A stretch of DNA of 64,000 bases from contig NZ_RAWM01000008.1 in NCBI RefSeq assembly GCF_003668875.1, forward strand, positions 1 to 64,000, in the 5' to 3' direction. Under the pieces are notes generated by a model. It was not told where the DNA came from. It saw nothing but the letters and a program-made list of their open reading frames with translations, and ran no database searches. A program made the position numbers and the translations under genes. Shown here in pieces: positions 26,641 to 36,790 of the stretch (its first letter is position 1; each line of letters opens with the position of its first letter). Origin of the DNA: Corallococcus interemptor (GTDB lineage Bacteria > Myxococcota > Myxococcia > Myxococcales > Myxococcaceae).

Positions 26641-29600
26641 ATGTCGAGACATATTAAGCGCGCTGTGCATCACGAAGACAAGGCTCCAGTCAAGACCACG
26701 AGGCGGTGGGGCGCCGCCGTGCTGGCGCTATTCTATTTCAACACTCTCTTGTCCGGGTGTTTGAATGGCCTTGCGCAGGAAGATGCGCCGCCCTCGGCGC
26801 AGCGGAGCGCGAAGCTGGACCAGGGACTCAATCCCCCCGCGCCAGGGGCCATCCTTCCGACAGAGGTCGATGCGAACGGCCTCACGGCTGGCCCCGTCGC
26901 GGGCGGCGCGGGCGTTTCCATGAACGGCGCCGCGCTCTACTCCGTCCCCCTCTGGACGCCTCCAGCCCGAGCGGGAATCGGGCCGAACCTCTCCCTGGGC
27001 TACAGCAGCCAAGTGGGCGTCGGAATGGCGGGCATGGGCTGGGACGTGTCCGGCATCTCCCGCATCACCCGATGTGGCAAGTCCCGAGCGCTGGACGGAA
27101 TCGAATCGGATCCCACGCTGGATGACGGCCCCGCGGGAGACCGGTACTGCCTGGATGGCCAGCGGCTGCTGCTCGTCGCGGGGACCTATGGGCTGGCGGG
27201 CTCCGAGTACCGCGCGGAGTTCAACGGGCACGAGAAGATTGTAGCGCTCGGCGTCTCCGAGATGGGGCCTACCACCTTCAGGGTGTATCAGACCGACGGC
27301 ACCGTCCGCACCTACGGCCCGATCTCCCCTGGGTTCAAGACGAAGGTGGCGTACGTGCCGCAGACGGACACCTATACGCGCACCGTGGAGAAGTACGTCC
27401 GGTTCGAATGGGGACTGAGCCGTGTCGAGGACACGATGGGCAACTTCATGACCATCGATTACTCGATCTTCGGGAGTACTCAAGCCGGCGCTGAAATCCT
27501 GCCCAAGACGATCCGGTATACCGGCTCCGCGATCCTCGCGCCGACCCGCAGGGTCGAATTCCTTTACGAGGATGATCCCTTCGCCACGGAGCGGTGGATC
27601 TCCGGCTACAAGATGCGCCGGGGCAAGCGGCTGGCCGCCCTGGAGATGTATGGGCCGGCCCCCGTGGCCGAAGGCAAGCTCAAGACGTATCGGTTCAAGT
27701 ACAGGACTGGCTACCACGTCCGCGAGTACGCCAGCCTGCTGACGGCGCTGTCCGAATGCGACGGCCAGGGCGTGTGCAAGGAGGATCTGTCCTTCGACTA
27801 TGACATCCCGCCCCTGGAGATGCGGAATCAGGAGGTCAAGTTCACCTTCTCGGGACGCGTCGGACGCAAGCAGTGCTACTTCGGAGACCTCGATGGCGAT
27901 GGGCGCGATGACGTCATCTACGGGGCAGGAGATGACAGGTATTACTACCGGCTGAGCCTGGGGACGGAGTTCGGGCCGCCCGTGCTTGCCAAGGGACTGC
28001 CTGTGATCGGGCGGCAGCCGAACGACGACCGGACACTCCCGGACGTCGACACCATCGCGGGGGAGAGCCATGCGCTCTTCGATCTGAACGGGGATCGGCG
28101 CTCGGAGTTCATGCTGACGCGGTACAACTGGTTTTGGGAATGGATGGGGCAGGGCGTTCCCAAGGAGCGGCGTGCGTACGCTGGGAACGCGCTGTATCGG
28201 AACTACAAGAACTCGCAGACGGGTGAGATCGAGTTCGCGATGGAGTTCCAAGAGTCACAGGATTATCCGCGATCGCTTCAGGACTGGAGCATCACGGACC
28301 TGGAAGGCGACGGGCTCCCTGAATACGTCGCCTACAGTCCTTCGCATGCGGGGATTGTCTATCGCACCTATTACCCAAACGGCATGGGGCCCTTGACGTT
28401 GCTGGTGAACTGGCAGCTCAAGTCACCGCGGCAAGGCTTCAAGACCTTCCAGTTGGGCCGTGAAGGCCGTTCAGGTTACGGGGATGGCCGCTTCGCGACC
28501 TACTCACTGGAAAACGTGGGCGTTGTGGGCGGGTTCGATGGTCGGCATGCGCCCGAGGACATTCTCACGCCTGCGGACCTCAACGGTGATGGCCTTCAGG
28601 ACTATGTCATCACCCACCCGTTTCCGAACCCTATTTTTCCATCTACTCGAATGGAGCGCACCTGCTACGCGATCAACACCGGTAACGGTTACGAGGAGCC
28701 TGTTTGTGCTTCGACAACAAATAACCTCTTCGCAGACGCGACCCTGATGGTCACTGACATGAACGCGGATGGACGTGCCGAGTTCAGCACGTCGTGGGGA
28801 TTGTATCTGTTCGGACAGACCGGGACTGACTGGTCTGACTGGACCCTGAAGTATCCGGCACCTCCGACCGGAGCGACCAACCCGTTCAGGATTGGCAGTG
28901 GTTCTGGGAACTTCAAGAACCTGGCGGACGTGAATGGGGACGGCGTTCCCGATCCGTACTCATGCGACACGTCGAGCATCTCCGTTGGTGTTTCCAAGGG
29001 TTCGCAGCAGCCGCTCCTGGTGTCGGTACGCAATGGCGCCGCCTATGATTCGTTTGAGTACAGTCACGTCGGCGACCGAACCGTCTACACGCCGTCGGAG
29101 CCTGCTCTCGGGGTGCCCGGCGCGACGCCCATGCACCGCGGCATCTGGGTGGTGAAGCGGGCCTTCGGCGGGGTGGGTACGCTCCCGGCCTATGGCCTTC
29201 GCTACCAGTACGCCGGCAGCCTCACGGCCAAGGGACGTGGATGGCTTGGCTTCGAGGAGCGGACGGTCACGGACGAGAACACGGGGACGCGGACGACCTC
29301 CACCGTGACCCGGAGCACTCCGGGCCACGTGGCCCTGCCTGACTCAACGACCGTCGAGACGCCCCTGGGGGCGATGATCCACCTGGAGAAGCAGACCTGG
29401 AGCTACCTCTTCCATCCGGGCACCGTGGTGAGCGTGCGGAAGACAACCTCCTCCTCGGAGACCTGTGACCTCAACCCACAATCTGGAAGTCAGTCATGCT
29501 TCCAGGCAGTCCTCAATGAGGCGAACTTCGACGTCTACGGCAATACGACCACGACGAGCTCTCGCACCGTTTGGGGGGCGGGGTTCAGTCAGAGTGCATC

Positions 29601-32600
29601 GTCCTTTGCCCAGTACGCCTACGAACCTCCAGACTTGAATAGGTGGCTGGTCTCCCGTCCTCGGAGGGCCGACACGCAGTGGACCAACGCGCTGGGGACG
29701 ACGAATCAAGCGATTGAGTATCAGACCCACGCGACGACAGGGCTCGTGGAGCGAATCATCCGGTCTCCCGGAGCAGCAGGCGTTTCGGAGAAGCTGACCA
29801 CGCAGTTCTTCTATGACGACCAGGGATCGCCCACTGCGGTGGAGGTGTCCGACCTGACCGGAGCCGTCCGGCGCCAGAGCGTCGGGTATGCGCCCCTAGA
29901 CGCGATGTTCCCTACCTGGGTTCAGACCGGAAACATTCGCAGGGAGTTCTCCTACCATCCGGGCTTCGGCAGCCTGATGAGCAAGCGGGACGAGGTGGGC
30001 GGGGAGACGACCTTCAGCTACGACGGGTTTGGTCGTGAGCGGAAGGTGGATGGCTCGGGATTGGCTGATCTCACGTTGTCCTACCAGCGGCGCTCTGGAG
30101 CCGAGGGCGGCTGGATCACCATCTCCTCCGTGGGAGGAGGCTCCGAGACCCGGCTCGAAGTGGATGCACTGGGCCGTCCCGTCCTTCAGCAGTGGGTCCG
30201 CGCCGGCCCCCAACCGGAGCCCGTTTATGTCCAGACCGAGTATCGGCCTGACGGCAAGGTGAAGCGCGTCACCCAGCCCCACACCGCGAATGAGCCTCCG
30301 GCCTACACCTCGCTTGATACGGATGCGCTGGGGCGGCCGGTCAAGTTGAACCGGTTGGATGGAAGCTTCCGGACCTGGAGCTATTCGCAGCTCCAGACCG
30401 AGGCGGTGGACGAGCTCAATCGGCGGACGATCACCCAAGTCAACGGATTGGGACAGGTAGTCTCCACGGCGAACGTCCTGACGGGGGGCGGCCAGAACCT
30501 CACGACGTTCGAGTACAACGCGTTGGGGAGCCTGGCTCGGATCACGGACCCGCTGGGCAACCTGACTACCCTTGAATATGACTCCTTGGGGCGACAGACC
30601 GCTCTGGTAGACCCCAATCTGGGCCGCACCACGGTCGTGTTCAACGCCTTCGATGAAGTGGTTCAGCGGACGGACGCGCTGGGCGTGACCAACTTCGATC
30701 GGGACGGCCTGGGCCGGCCCCTGAATGTCACGACTTCGGACGGGACGACCACCTACACCTGGGACAGTGCCTCGGGGCCGCAAGGGGTGGGCCGTCTGGC
30801 GAGCGTGATGAGCCCGGACGGGGTGAAGACGGAGTTTGCATATGACACGTTGGGGAGGCCTTCGGAGACGGCCTGGACCGTATCGGGGCGGCGCCTGGCG
30901 ACGACGGTCACCTATGACGACTTCGGCAGGCCGTCGACCTTCGCCTACCCCGAGGTGGGCCCCGCGAGCGGTCCCAGCCGGCTGGTGGTCCAGACCACCT
31001 ATGACGCCGCAGGCAATCCCGCATCCGTCCGCAATGCCCTGACGGGGGTCGATTATTGGAAGGCCTTGGAGATCAACGCCCTGGGGCAGGTGCAGCGTGA
31101 GACGGCGGGCAACGGCGTCGTCACCAAGCGCGTCTTCGACAAGTCGGGAACGCTCCGCTTCCAGGAGGCCAAGGGCGCCTACCTGCCGGTCCAACAGATG
31201 GCGTTTGGCTTCGCGCCCACTGGCAATCTGCTGGAGCGCCATGACCTCATCTCGAAGACGTCCGAGGATTTCGAATACGACGAGCTCGACCGGCTGACGA
31301 ACTGGCAGATCAATGAGCGAGGGGCCATCTCTCGACAGGCCTTTGAGTATGACGCCATTGGGAACCTGAAGTTCCATCGGATCAACGCGGGCCCTGGGCT
31401 TACGGCTGCGTTCGCCCATGACGCGCCGCGAGCTCACGCCGTCACGCGCCGGACCCAGCGTGGGGAGACCCAGTTCCTGCAATACGACGCGGTCGGGAAC
31501 CAGGTCGACAACGGGCGCGGCCGCACCGTGGAGTACACCGCGTTCGACCTGCCTAAGAAGATCTCCCTGAACCAGGAGACGACCACCTATCAGTACGACG
31601 GCGCGCGCCGCCGCGTCCTGAAGACGATATCCAATGGTGACGAGGTCCTGAGCCTCCCGGGGATCTACGAGCGCAAGCGGATGTCCGATGTGGTGGAGCA
31701 CCTGTTCGACGTGACCGCGAACGGGATGCTCGTCGCGCAAGTGCGTTGGCAGGAGGACGGTGCAGGGGCGCTGACGGACGAGCAGGTGGTCTACATCCAC
31801 TCGGACTACCAGGGGACGCCCTCTGTCGTAACCGACGCTGCGGGAAACGTCCTGGAGCGCATCAGGTTCGCGCCGTTCGGGACCCGGCAGGCGCCGGGTG
31901 ACCTGGCCCAGTCCATGGTCGCCGCTCCCTGGATGGGCAAGGGCTTTCAGGGGCATCCCATGGATGACGAGAGTGGGCTCGTTGACCTGGGCGGGCGGGT
32001 CTACGATCCGGGGCTCGGCGTTTTCCTGACGCCGGATCCTGTGGTATCGGCCTCACTCAATCGCTATCGCTTCGGCCTGAACAATCCCCTCGCCAACACT
32101 GATCCAACGGGTTTCGACATCCTGGGCACGGGGTTGAACATCTTAAGGACGATTGGGGGCGGCGGCGGGATGTCTGGAGGGGGACTCAACCCCAACCCCA
32201 TTCCAGGCCACTACGACTCCGTGGACTGGAACTACGGGAGTTCGCATGACCCGGGGGGGAACAGCACCATCAACACGGGAGAGAGCACGAAGCCGTCCAC
32301 CACTCCCAATAATTCCAGGCTGTACGGCCAGCAGAGTCAGTCTTCCCCCGTCACCAATATCTACGGGGGGGGAGGGAGCGACGCCACGCCTCGTGTCAAC
32401 ACGCCGACCGGGACCTGGGTCAATGGTGCCGCGCACGCCGCCGGGGAGCTGCTGTCGGGTCTGGCGTTCGGAACTTCGTTGTCGCTGATGCCGACCTACG
32501 GGGCCATCGTCAACACGTATGGCATGGGAAGTCAGCTGGGGTCTAGCGTCAAGGAATACGGAGTCCTGGGCGGACTGGTTGATACGCTCAACCCCGCAGG

Positions 32601-33225
32601 CAAAGCCCTGGAACATGGTTGGCTCGCCAGCGAAGCCTACGACAAGGGAAAGAGTTACGCGGTCGGTGAGCACTCATTCCATGCGACAGTCGCCGCGGTC
32701 CAGACTGTCATGATGGCCAGTGGGCTTCGCAAGACGGGGGTGAATGTCAAGGACTTGATGACAAGCATCAACCGGGCTCGTGCAGCGGCCATGGGAGCCG
32801 CGACGGAAATAGGAGCGAGTGGTCGCTCTACGCGTCAGGCGCCCTTCAATCCGGCAGGACTCAAGGACAACTGCGTCAACGGGGTGTGCGCCTACCTTGA
32901 GAGCGTACGTGACGGCACGCTGAATCTCGACGCGGCTCATGAGCCGGTGAGGACCAACGGTGGCGTCATTACCAGGGTGCTGAGCCAAATTCGAAACCGT
33001 GTTGGAATTAAATGGGGAGGTGGTCAATATAATGAAATGAAGACCGCGCGTTCAGAACAGTTTTTCATTGTGTTCAGGGGGAGCAGCCGCACCATTTCTG
33101 ATCATGTGGCCGTCGGGATCGTGAGGAATGGTCGAGCCATGATCTATGATCCACAGAGCGCCCAGCGCTTCTTGAACTTGTCTGAATTTGGGCCCTTCAC
33201 GGCATACCCCATCATCTTTGAGTGA
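26641..33225 (+). CDS. SpvB/Rhs polymorphic toxin lipoprotein with papain-fold tip
   Basis: The 2194-aa protein starts with a lipoprotein signal ending in NTLLSGC (Cys40). An SpvB-type domain follows (about 60-300), then FG-GAP/VCBS-like repeats (DLDGDGRDD, DLNGDRRSE, DLNGDGLQD, DVNGDGVPD; about 415-770). YD/Rhs repeats span about 1090-1700, and an Rhs core ends at RVYDPGLGVFLTPDP...LNNPLANTDPTG (about 1780-1825). The remaining 370 residues are a variable tip. Its end has a possible papain-type triad: Cys2078 (DNCVNG), His2155 (SDHVAVG) and Asp2170/Gln2172 (YDPQS), resembling Tox-PL/deamidase toxins. GC content falls at the tip. The next gene is a candidate immunity protein. Confidence 0.85.
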   Translation: MSRHIKRAVHHEDKAPVKTTRRWGAAVLALFYFNTLLSGCLNGLAQEDAPPSAQRSAKLDQGLNPPAPGAILPTEVDANGLTAGPVAGGAGVSMNGAALYSVPLWTPPARAGIGPNLSLGYSSQVGVGMAGMGWDVSGISRITRCGKSRALDGIESDPTLDDGPAGDRYCLDGQRLLLVAGTYGLAGSEYRAEFNGHEKIVALGVSEMGPTTFRVYQTDGTVRTYGPISPGFKTKVAYVPQTDTYTRTVEKYVRFEWGLSRVEDTMGNFMTIDYSIFGSTQAGAEILPKTIRYTGSAILAPTRRVEFLYEDDPFATERWISGYKMRRGKRLAALEMYGPAPVAEGKLKTYRFKYRTGYHVREYASLLTALSECDGQGVCKEDLSFDYDIPPLEMRNQEVKFTFSGRVGRKQCYFGDLDGDGRDDVIYGAGDDRYYYRLSLGTEFGPPVLAKGLPVIGRQPNDDRTLPDVDTIAGESHALFDLNGDRRSEFMLTRYNWFWEWMGQGVPKERRAYAGNALYRNYKNSQTGEIEFAMEFQESQDYPRSLQDWSITDLEGDGLPEYVAYSPSHAGIVYRTYYPNGMGPLTLLVNWQLKSPRQGFKTFQLGREGRSGYGDGRFATYSLENVGVVGGFDGRHAPEDILTPADLNGDGLQDYVITHPFPNPIFPSTRMERTCYAINTGNGYEEPVCASTTNNLFADATLMVTDMNADGRAEFSTSWGLYLFGQTGTDWSDWTLKYPAPPTGATNPFRIGSGSGNFKNLADVNGDGVPDPYSCDTSSISVGVSKGSQQPLLVSVRNGAAYDSFEYSHVGDRTVYTPSEPALGVPGATPMHRGIWVVKRAFGGVGTLPAYGLRYQYAGSLTAKGRGWLGFEERTVTDENTGTRTTSTVTRSTPGHVALPDSTTVETPLGAMIHLEKQTWSYLFHPGTVVSVRKTTSSSETCDLNPQSGSQSCFQAVLNEANFDVYGNTTTTSSRTVWGAGFSQSASSFAQYAYEPPDLNRWLVSRPRRADTQWTNALGTTNQAIEYQTHATTGLVERIIRSPGAAGVSEKLTTQFFYDDQGSPTAVEVSDLTGAVRRQSVGYAPLDAMFPTWVQTGNIRREFSYHPGFGSLMSKRDEVGGETTFSYDGFGRERKVDGSGLADLTLSYQRRSGAEGGWITISSVGGGSETRLEVDALGRPVLQQWVRAGPQPEPVYVQTEYRPDGKVKRVTQPHTANEPPAYTSLDTDALGRPVKLNRLDGSFRTWSYSQLQTEAVDELNRRTITQVNGLGQVVSTANVLTGGGQNLTTFEYNALGSLARITDPLGNLTTLEYDSLGRQTALVDPNLGRTTVVFNAFDEVVQRTDALGVTNFDRDGLGRPLNVTTSDGTTTYTWDSASGPQGVGRLASVMSPDGVKTEFAYDTLGRPSETAWTVSGRRLATTVTYDDFGRPSTFAYPEVGPASGPSRLVVQTTYDAAGNPASVRNALTGVDYWKALEINALGQVQRETAGNGVVTKRVFDKSGTLRFQEAKGAYLPVQQMAFGFAPTGNLLERHDLISKTSEDFEYDELDRLTNWQINERGAISRQAFEYDAIGNLKFHRINAGPGLTAAFAHDAPRAHAVTRRTQRGETQFLQYDAVGNQVDNGRGRTVEYTAFDLPKKISLNQETTTYQYDGARRRVLKTISNGDEVLSLPGIYERKRMSDVVEHLFDVTANGMLVAQVRWQEDGAGALTDEQVVYIHSDYQGTPSVVTDAAGNVLERIRFAPFGTRQAPGDLAQSMVAAPWMGKGFQGHPMDDESGLVDLGGRVYDPGLGVFLTPDPVVSASLNRYRFGLNNPLANTDPTGFDILGTGLNILRTIGGGGGMSGGGLNPNPIPGHYDSVDWNYGSSHDPGGNSTINTGESTKPSTTPNNSRLYGQQSQSSPVTNIYGGGGSDATPRVNTPTGTWVNGAAHAAGELLSGLAFGTSLSLMPTYGAIVNTYGMGSQLGSSVKEYGVLGGLVDTLNPAGKALEHGWLASEAYDKGKSYAVGEHSFHATVAAVQTVMMASGLRKTGVNVKDLMTSINRARAAAMGAATEIGASGRSTRQAPFNPAGLKDNCVNGVCAYLESVRDGTLNLDAAHEPVRTNGGVITRVLSQIRNRVGIKWGGGQYNEMKTARSEQFFIVFRGSSRTISDHVAVGIVRNGRAMIYDPQSAQRFLNLSEFGPFTAYPIIFE

Positions 33226-33235
33226 GGCCCCTCGA

Positions 33236-33568
33236 ATGAACGACATCCGGCTGACCGTCGAGGCATTTCTCCAGTGGTGGAGCAGTCCGAAGGACTTTCC
33301 CGCGTTTTCGACGCGGTTCGCGCCTGGATTCTCTTATCGGCAAGAGCCAGACGGGATGAGCGACGAGGACGCCGTCTGGTTCCACGAAGAGAAGGTTCCG
33401 TGGACAGGACTGAAGGTTGTGGAGCAAGAGATTGCTGGGAACACGGCTTCTCTAGTTCTCGAAGGGGACGACCCGGTCACACTTCTTCGGATGAGAGCGA
33501 GCTTGAAGTTGATGATCCAGGGCGCGCAGGTCGTTTCTGTTTCTGAGCGCATAAAGATCCTCGATTGA
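33236..33568 (+). CDS. NTF2/SnoaL-like small protein, candidate immunity to the Rhs tip
   Basis: The ATG at 33236 lies 10 bp after the Rhs stop; the frame is open upstream to 33188 but that would overlap rhs. The 110-aa protein begins with a helix (MNDIRLTVEAFLQWW). It ends in curved strands (AGNTASLVLEGDDPVTLLRM, then GAQVVSVSERIKIL), a pattern like the NTF2/SnoaL fold used by some immunity proteins. Position directly after an Rhs toxin tip is the main reason to call it immunity. There is no signal peptide, in line with cytoplasmic protection. Confidence 0.6.
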   Translation: MNDIRLTVEAFLQWWSSPKDFPAFSTRFAPGFSYRQEPDGMSDEDAVWFHEEKVPWTGLKVVEQEIAGNTASLVLEGDDPVTLLRMRASLKLMIQGAQVVSVSERIKILD

Positions 33569-33614
33569 GCTGATGGGCGACTCCACTCTTGAAGATCGAG
33601 TTTGGGGTCGCCCT

Positions 33615-35234
33615 TCACCGCGCGCCGGTGAGCGCCTCCGCGCGGGGCTTGCCCTCCGCTGACGCGGGCATGCCCATCTCCAGCAGCGCGGACAGGGTGG
33701 GGGCCACGTCCACGGGGTTGATCTCCTCCAGGTACAGCCCCGGCTTCACGCCCCTGCCCGCGAACACCACTGGCACCTGCGTGTCGTACGAATACGGCGT
33801 GCCGTGGTTCGTGCCGCGCGGATAGTCGCTCACGACCTGGAACGGCTTCGCCATGAACACCACGTCGCCGCTGCGCGCCGGGTAGTAGCCGCGCCGCATC
33901 GCCGCCAGGAGTCCATCCGGGTCCTGTGCCGTGGACAGGTCGTCCTTGGCCACCGCCCACACCGTATAGGGCTGCTTCGCCAGCCACGCCGCCGCTGCGC
34001 GCCGCACCGCCACCGCGTCCAGTTGGCCGGACTCCAGCGCCTTGCCGCCCAGGTGCACGTCCAGCTCCAGCAGCTTCACCGTCACGTCCACGCCGAACTT
34101 CGCCTTCAGCTCCTGCGCCAGCCCCTTCGCCGCCTCCACCGGATTGAGCCGAGCGGCCGGCATGCCCGCCTGCGCCCACGCCTCCGGGATCTCCGCGCCG
34201 CCGTGGTCCGCCGACAGCATGATGACCAGGTTCGCCTTCCCACCCGCCGCGCGCTCGGCGGCGGCGATGAGCTCTCCCATCGCCTGGTCCAACCGCAGCA
34301 TCGTGTCCTGCATCTCCCACGAGTACGGCCCGAACGCGTGGAACACCGCGTCCGTCCCGCTGAAGCTCACCGCCAGGAGGTCCGGCACGTCGTCCTGGCC
34401 CAGGCCCTCGCCCTCCAGCGCCGCCTTCGCCGCCTGCACCAGCAGGTCATGCGAGTACCCCGACACCGCGAACGCCCGGTACGACGCGGGCCCGGGCGCC
34501 TGGAGCCCGCCCTTCAGCGCATGCGGGAACACGCGCCCCATGCCGTAGGCCTCCGGCTCCATCTGGCGGTCGTCCTCGCCCACGTACTCGGCGCGCGGAC
34601 GCAACAGCTCCCACGTCTTGCTGAACGCCGCGTCCGGCAGCTTGCGCGCGTTGAACGCCTGCATCCACGCGGGCTCCTGCTTCGCGTACCAGGTGCTCGT
34701 CACCATCCGCCCCGCCGCCTCATCGAACCACCAGGCCTGGCCCTGGCGCCCGGCCAGCGGGATGGCGGCTCGCGACTTGTAGGACAGCGCCACCACCTTG
34801 CCCCGGCCCTGCGTGGACACGCGCAGCCGGTCCGCCAGCGTCTCCGCCATCAGGTTCACCGGGCTCGTGTCCGACCCCGGGGGCGTCTCCGCGTTCAGCA
34901 CCGGATGCGTCGGGTCCGTGTAGACCTGGACCGCCTGCCCGGACGCGCGGTCGTAGATGTCGTTGTCCACGATGCCGTGGCGCCAGGGGTTCGCGCCCGT
35001 GGCCAGCGTCGCGTGGCCCGGTGCCGTGCGCGCCTCCGCGTAGGCGTACCGGGCGTAGGGGTAGTACGCGCCCGTGGAGAGCAGCCGGCCCAGGCCCCCC
35101 GTCAGGCGCGGACGGTTTCTCAGGAGCAGGTCGCTGCCCATGGCGTCCACGCTGATGAACAGCGTGAGCTTCGGGGCCTTGGCGGAGGCGGGCAGGGCGA
35201 ACAGGACGAGGAGGGCGGCGATCAGGCGCGACAT
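33615..35234 (-). CDS. Exported alkaline-phosphatase-superfamily hydrolase (PafA/PDE-like)
   Basis: The ATG at 35234 (MSRLIAALLVLFALPASA) gives a signal peptide; the open extension to 35510 overlaps the divergent thioesterase. The 539-aa enzyme has the superfamily metal-site motifs: ISVDAMGSD (Asp ligand), the nucleophile Thr in EARTAPGHATLATG, TDAVFHAFG, LSADHGG and GTNHGTPY. This pattern fits PafA-type phosphatases or type I phosphodiesterases; the substrate cannot be decided. It is periplasmic. Confidence 0.8.
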   Translation of the reverse strand: MSRLIAALLVLFALPASAKAPKLTLFISVDAMGSDLLLRNRPRLTGGLGRLLSTGAYYPYARYAYAEARTAPGHATLATGANPWRHGIVDNDIYDRASGQAVQVYTDPTHPVLNAETPPGSDTSPVNLMAETLADRLRVSTQGRGKVVALSYKSRAAIPLAGRQGQAWWFDEAAGRMVTSTWYAKQEPAWMQAFNARKLPDAAFSKTWELLRPRAEYVGEDDRQMEPEAYGMGRVFPHALKGGLQAPGPASYRAFAVSGYSHDLLVQAAKAALEGEGLGQDDVPDLLAVSFSGTDAVFHAFGPYSWEMQDTMLRLDQAMGELIAAAERAAGGKANLVIMLSADHGGAEIPEAWAQAGMPAARLNPVEAAKGLAQELKAKFGVDVTVKLLELDVHLGGKALESGQLDAVAVRRAAAAWLAKQPYTVWAVAKDDLSTAQDPDGLLAAMRRGYYPARSGDVVFMAKPFQVVSDYPRGTNHGTPYSYDTQVPVVFAGRGVKPGLYLEEINPVDVAPTLSALLEMGMPASAEGKPRAEALTGAR

Positions 35235-35327
35235 GGTGCGGCAGCCTCTTCTGCCGGATGAACAGAAGCAACCAACATGCGCGCCCACCGCTTGGACACG
35301 CCACCCCGCCCTGATATGGGCGGCCCA

Positions 35328-35738
35328 ATGGTCGAGGCACGGCTGCGCGTCATCTACGGCGACACGGATCAGATGGGGGTCGTCTACTACGCGAACTACT
35401 TCCGCTACTTCGAGTTCGCCCGCAGTGAGTTCTTCCGTGCCCACGGAGGCAGCTACCGCGAACTGGAGAGCACCGGGCTCCTGCTGCCCGTGGTGGAGGC
35501 CAGCGCCCACTACAAGGCGTCCGCGCGCTACGACGACATGCTCCTCATCCGCACCACCCTGGGTGAGTTGCGCCGCGCGTCACTCGTGTTCACCTACGAG
35601 CTTCTGCGCGACGGTGACGCCCCCACGCTCCTGTGCACCGGCCGCACGATGCACGCCTGCGTGGGGCGTGACGGAAAACCGCAGCGGCTTCCCGAAGCCA
35701 TCGCCCGCCTGAAGGCCGCGGACGACTCCGAGACCTGA
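35328..35738 (+). CDS. YbgC-type acyl-CoA thioesterase
   Basis: Start ATG 35328 (MVEARLRVIYGDTDQMG) begins at the family's usual N-terminus; ATG 35316 or 35277 would add 4 or 17 residues. The 136-aa hot-dog-fold protein has the catalytic Asp motif GDTDQMGVVYYANYFRYFE. The conserved body strands of 4-hydroxybenzoyl-CoA thioesterases follow (DDMLLIRTTL, LVFTYELLRDG). Such enzymes hydrolyse acyl-CoA; YbgC homologues often belong to the tol-pal locus, but no tol genes are seen here. It lies 43 bp upstream of glpX. Confidence 0.8.
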   Translation: MVEARLRVIYGDTDQMGVVYYANYFRYFEFARSEFFRAHGGSYRELESTGLLLPVVEASAHYKASARYDDMLLIRTTLGELRRASLVFTYELLRDGDAPTLLCTGRTMHACVGRDGKPQRLPEAIARLKAADDSET

Positions 35739-35781
35739 ACCCTTTTCCCTTCCCGAATTCCCGAACGAGGAGCACCCGAAA

Positions 35782-36747
35782 ATGGATCGCAACCTGGCAA
35801 TGGAGGTCGTGCGCGTCACCGAGATGGCGGCCATCGCCTCCGCCCGCCTCATGGGCCGCGGCAACAAGGATGAGTCCGACCAGGCCGCCGTGGACGCGAT
35901 GCGCCGCGCCTTCGACGCGCTGAACATCGACGGCACGGTCGTCATCGGCGAGGGCGAGCGCGACGAGGCGCCCATGCTCTACATCGGTGAGCGCGTAGGC
36001 GCCCGCAACGCCGGCGCCCCCGAGGTGGACATCGCCCTGGACCCGCTGGAGGGCACCAACCTGTGCGCCTACGGCCGCCCGGGCTCCATCTCCGTCGTGG
36101 CCATGTCCAGCCACGGCGGCCTGCTCAACGCGCCCGACACGTACATGGAGAAGCTCGCCGTGGGCCCGCGCGCCCGGGGCGCCATCGACCTGCGCAAGTC
36201 TCCCACGGAGAACCTGCGCTCCATCGCGGAGCGCATGAAGCTCTACGTGGAGGACCTCACGGTCATGATTCTGGACCGCGAGCGCCACGCCGACCTCATC
36301 AAGGAGGTCCGCGCCGCGGGCGCCCGCGTGCGCCTCATCGAGGACGGTGACGTGGCGGGTGCCATCGCCACCTGCTTCGAGGGCTCCGGCGTGGACGTGC
36401 TCATGGGCATTGGCGGCGCGCCGGAAGGCGTCATCGCCGCGGCCGCCATCCGCGCCACCGGCGGTGACCTGCAGGGCCGGCTGGTGCCCCGCAACCAGGG
36501 CGAGATCGAGCGCGCCAAGAAGATGGGCATCACCGACATCCACAAGATCTACACCGCGGAGGAGCTGGCCCGGGGTGAGGTGATGTTCGCGGCCACGGGT
36601 GTGACGAGCGGCGACTTCCTCAAGGGCGTGCGCTTCTTCGGCGGCGGCTGTGAGACGCACTCCGTCGTCATGCGCAGCAAGACGGGCACCGTCCGCTTCA
36701 TCCAGTCCATCCACAAGTTCGACAAGAAGCCGGGCTACGCGCCGTAA
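35782..36747 (+). CDS. glpX: Class II fructose-1,6-bisphosphatase
   Basis: The 321-aa enzyme removes the 1-phosphate of fructose-1,6-bisphosphate in gluconeogenesis. It has the GlpX signatures: MGRGNKDESDQAAVDAMR, VVIGEGERDEAPML, DIALDPLEGTNL (metal-binding Asp) and the IGGAPEGVIAAAA loop. AGGAG lies about 12 bp before the ATG. It is full length for the family. Confidence 0.93.
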   Translation: MDRNLAMEVVRVTEMAAIASARLMGRGNKDESDQAAVDAMRRAFDALNIDGTVVIGEGERDEAPMLYIGERVGARNAGAPEVDIALDPLEGTNLCAYGRPGSISVVAMSSHGGLLNAPDTYMEKLAVGPRARGAIDLRKSPTENLRSIAERMKLYVEDLTVMILDRERHADLIKEVRAAGARVRLIEDGDVAGAIATCFEGSGVDVLMGIGGAPEGVIAAAAIRATGGDLQGRLVPRNQGEIERAKKMGITDIHKIYTAEELARGEVMFAATGVTSGDFLKGVRFFGGGCETHSVVMRSKTGTVRFIQSIHKFDKKPGYAP

Positions 36748-36790
36748 GCTGTCCGTCAGCCCTGTCCCTCACTCCACCGGAGACACCGCC

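Noticed and set aside
29896..31956. 686-aa open frame antisense to the Rhs repeats
   Set aside because: It mirrors the YD-repeat coding strand, with repeated Arg/Leu/Val patterns and no independent domain.
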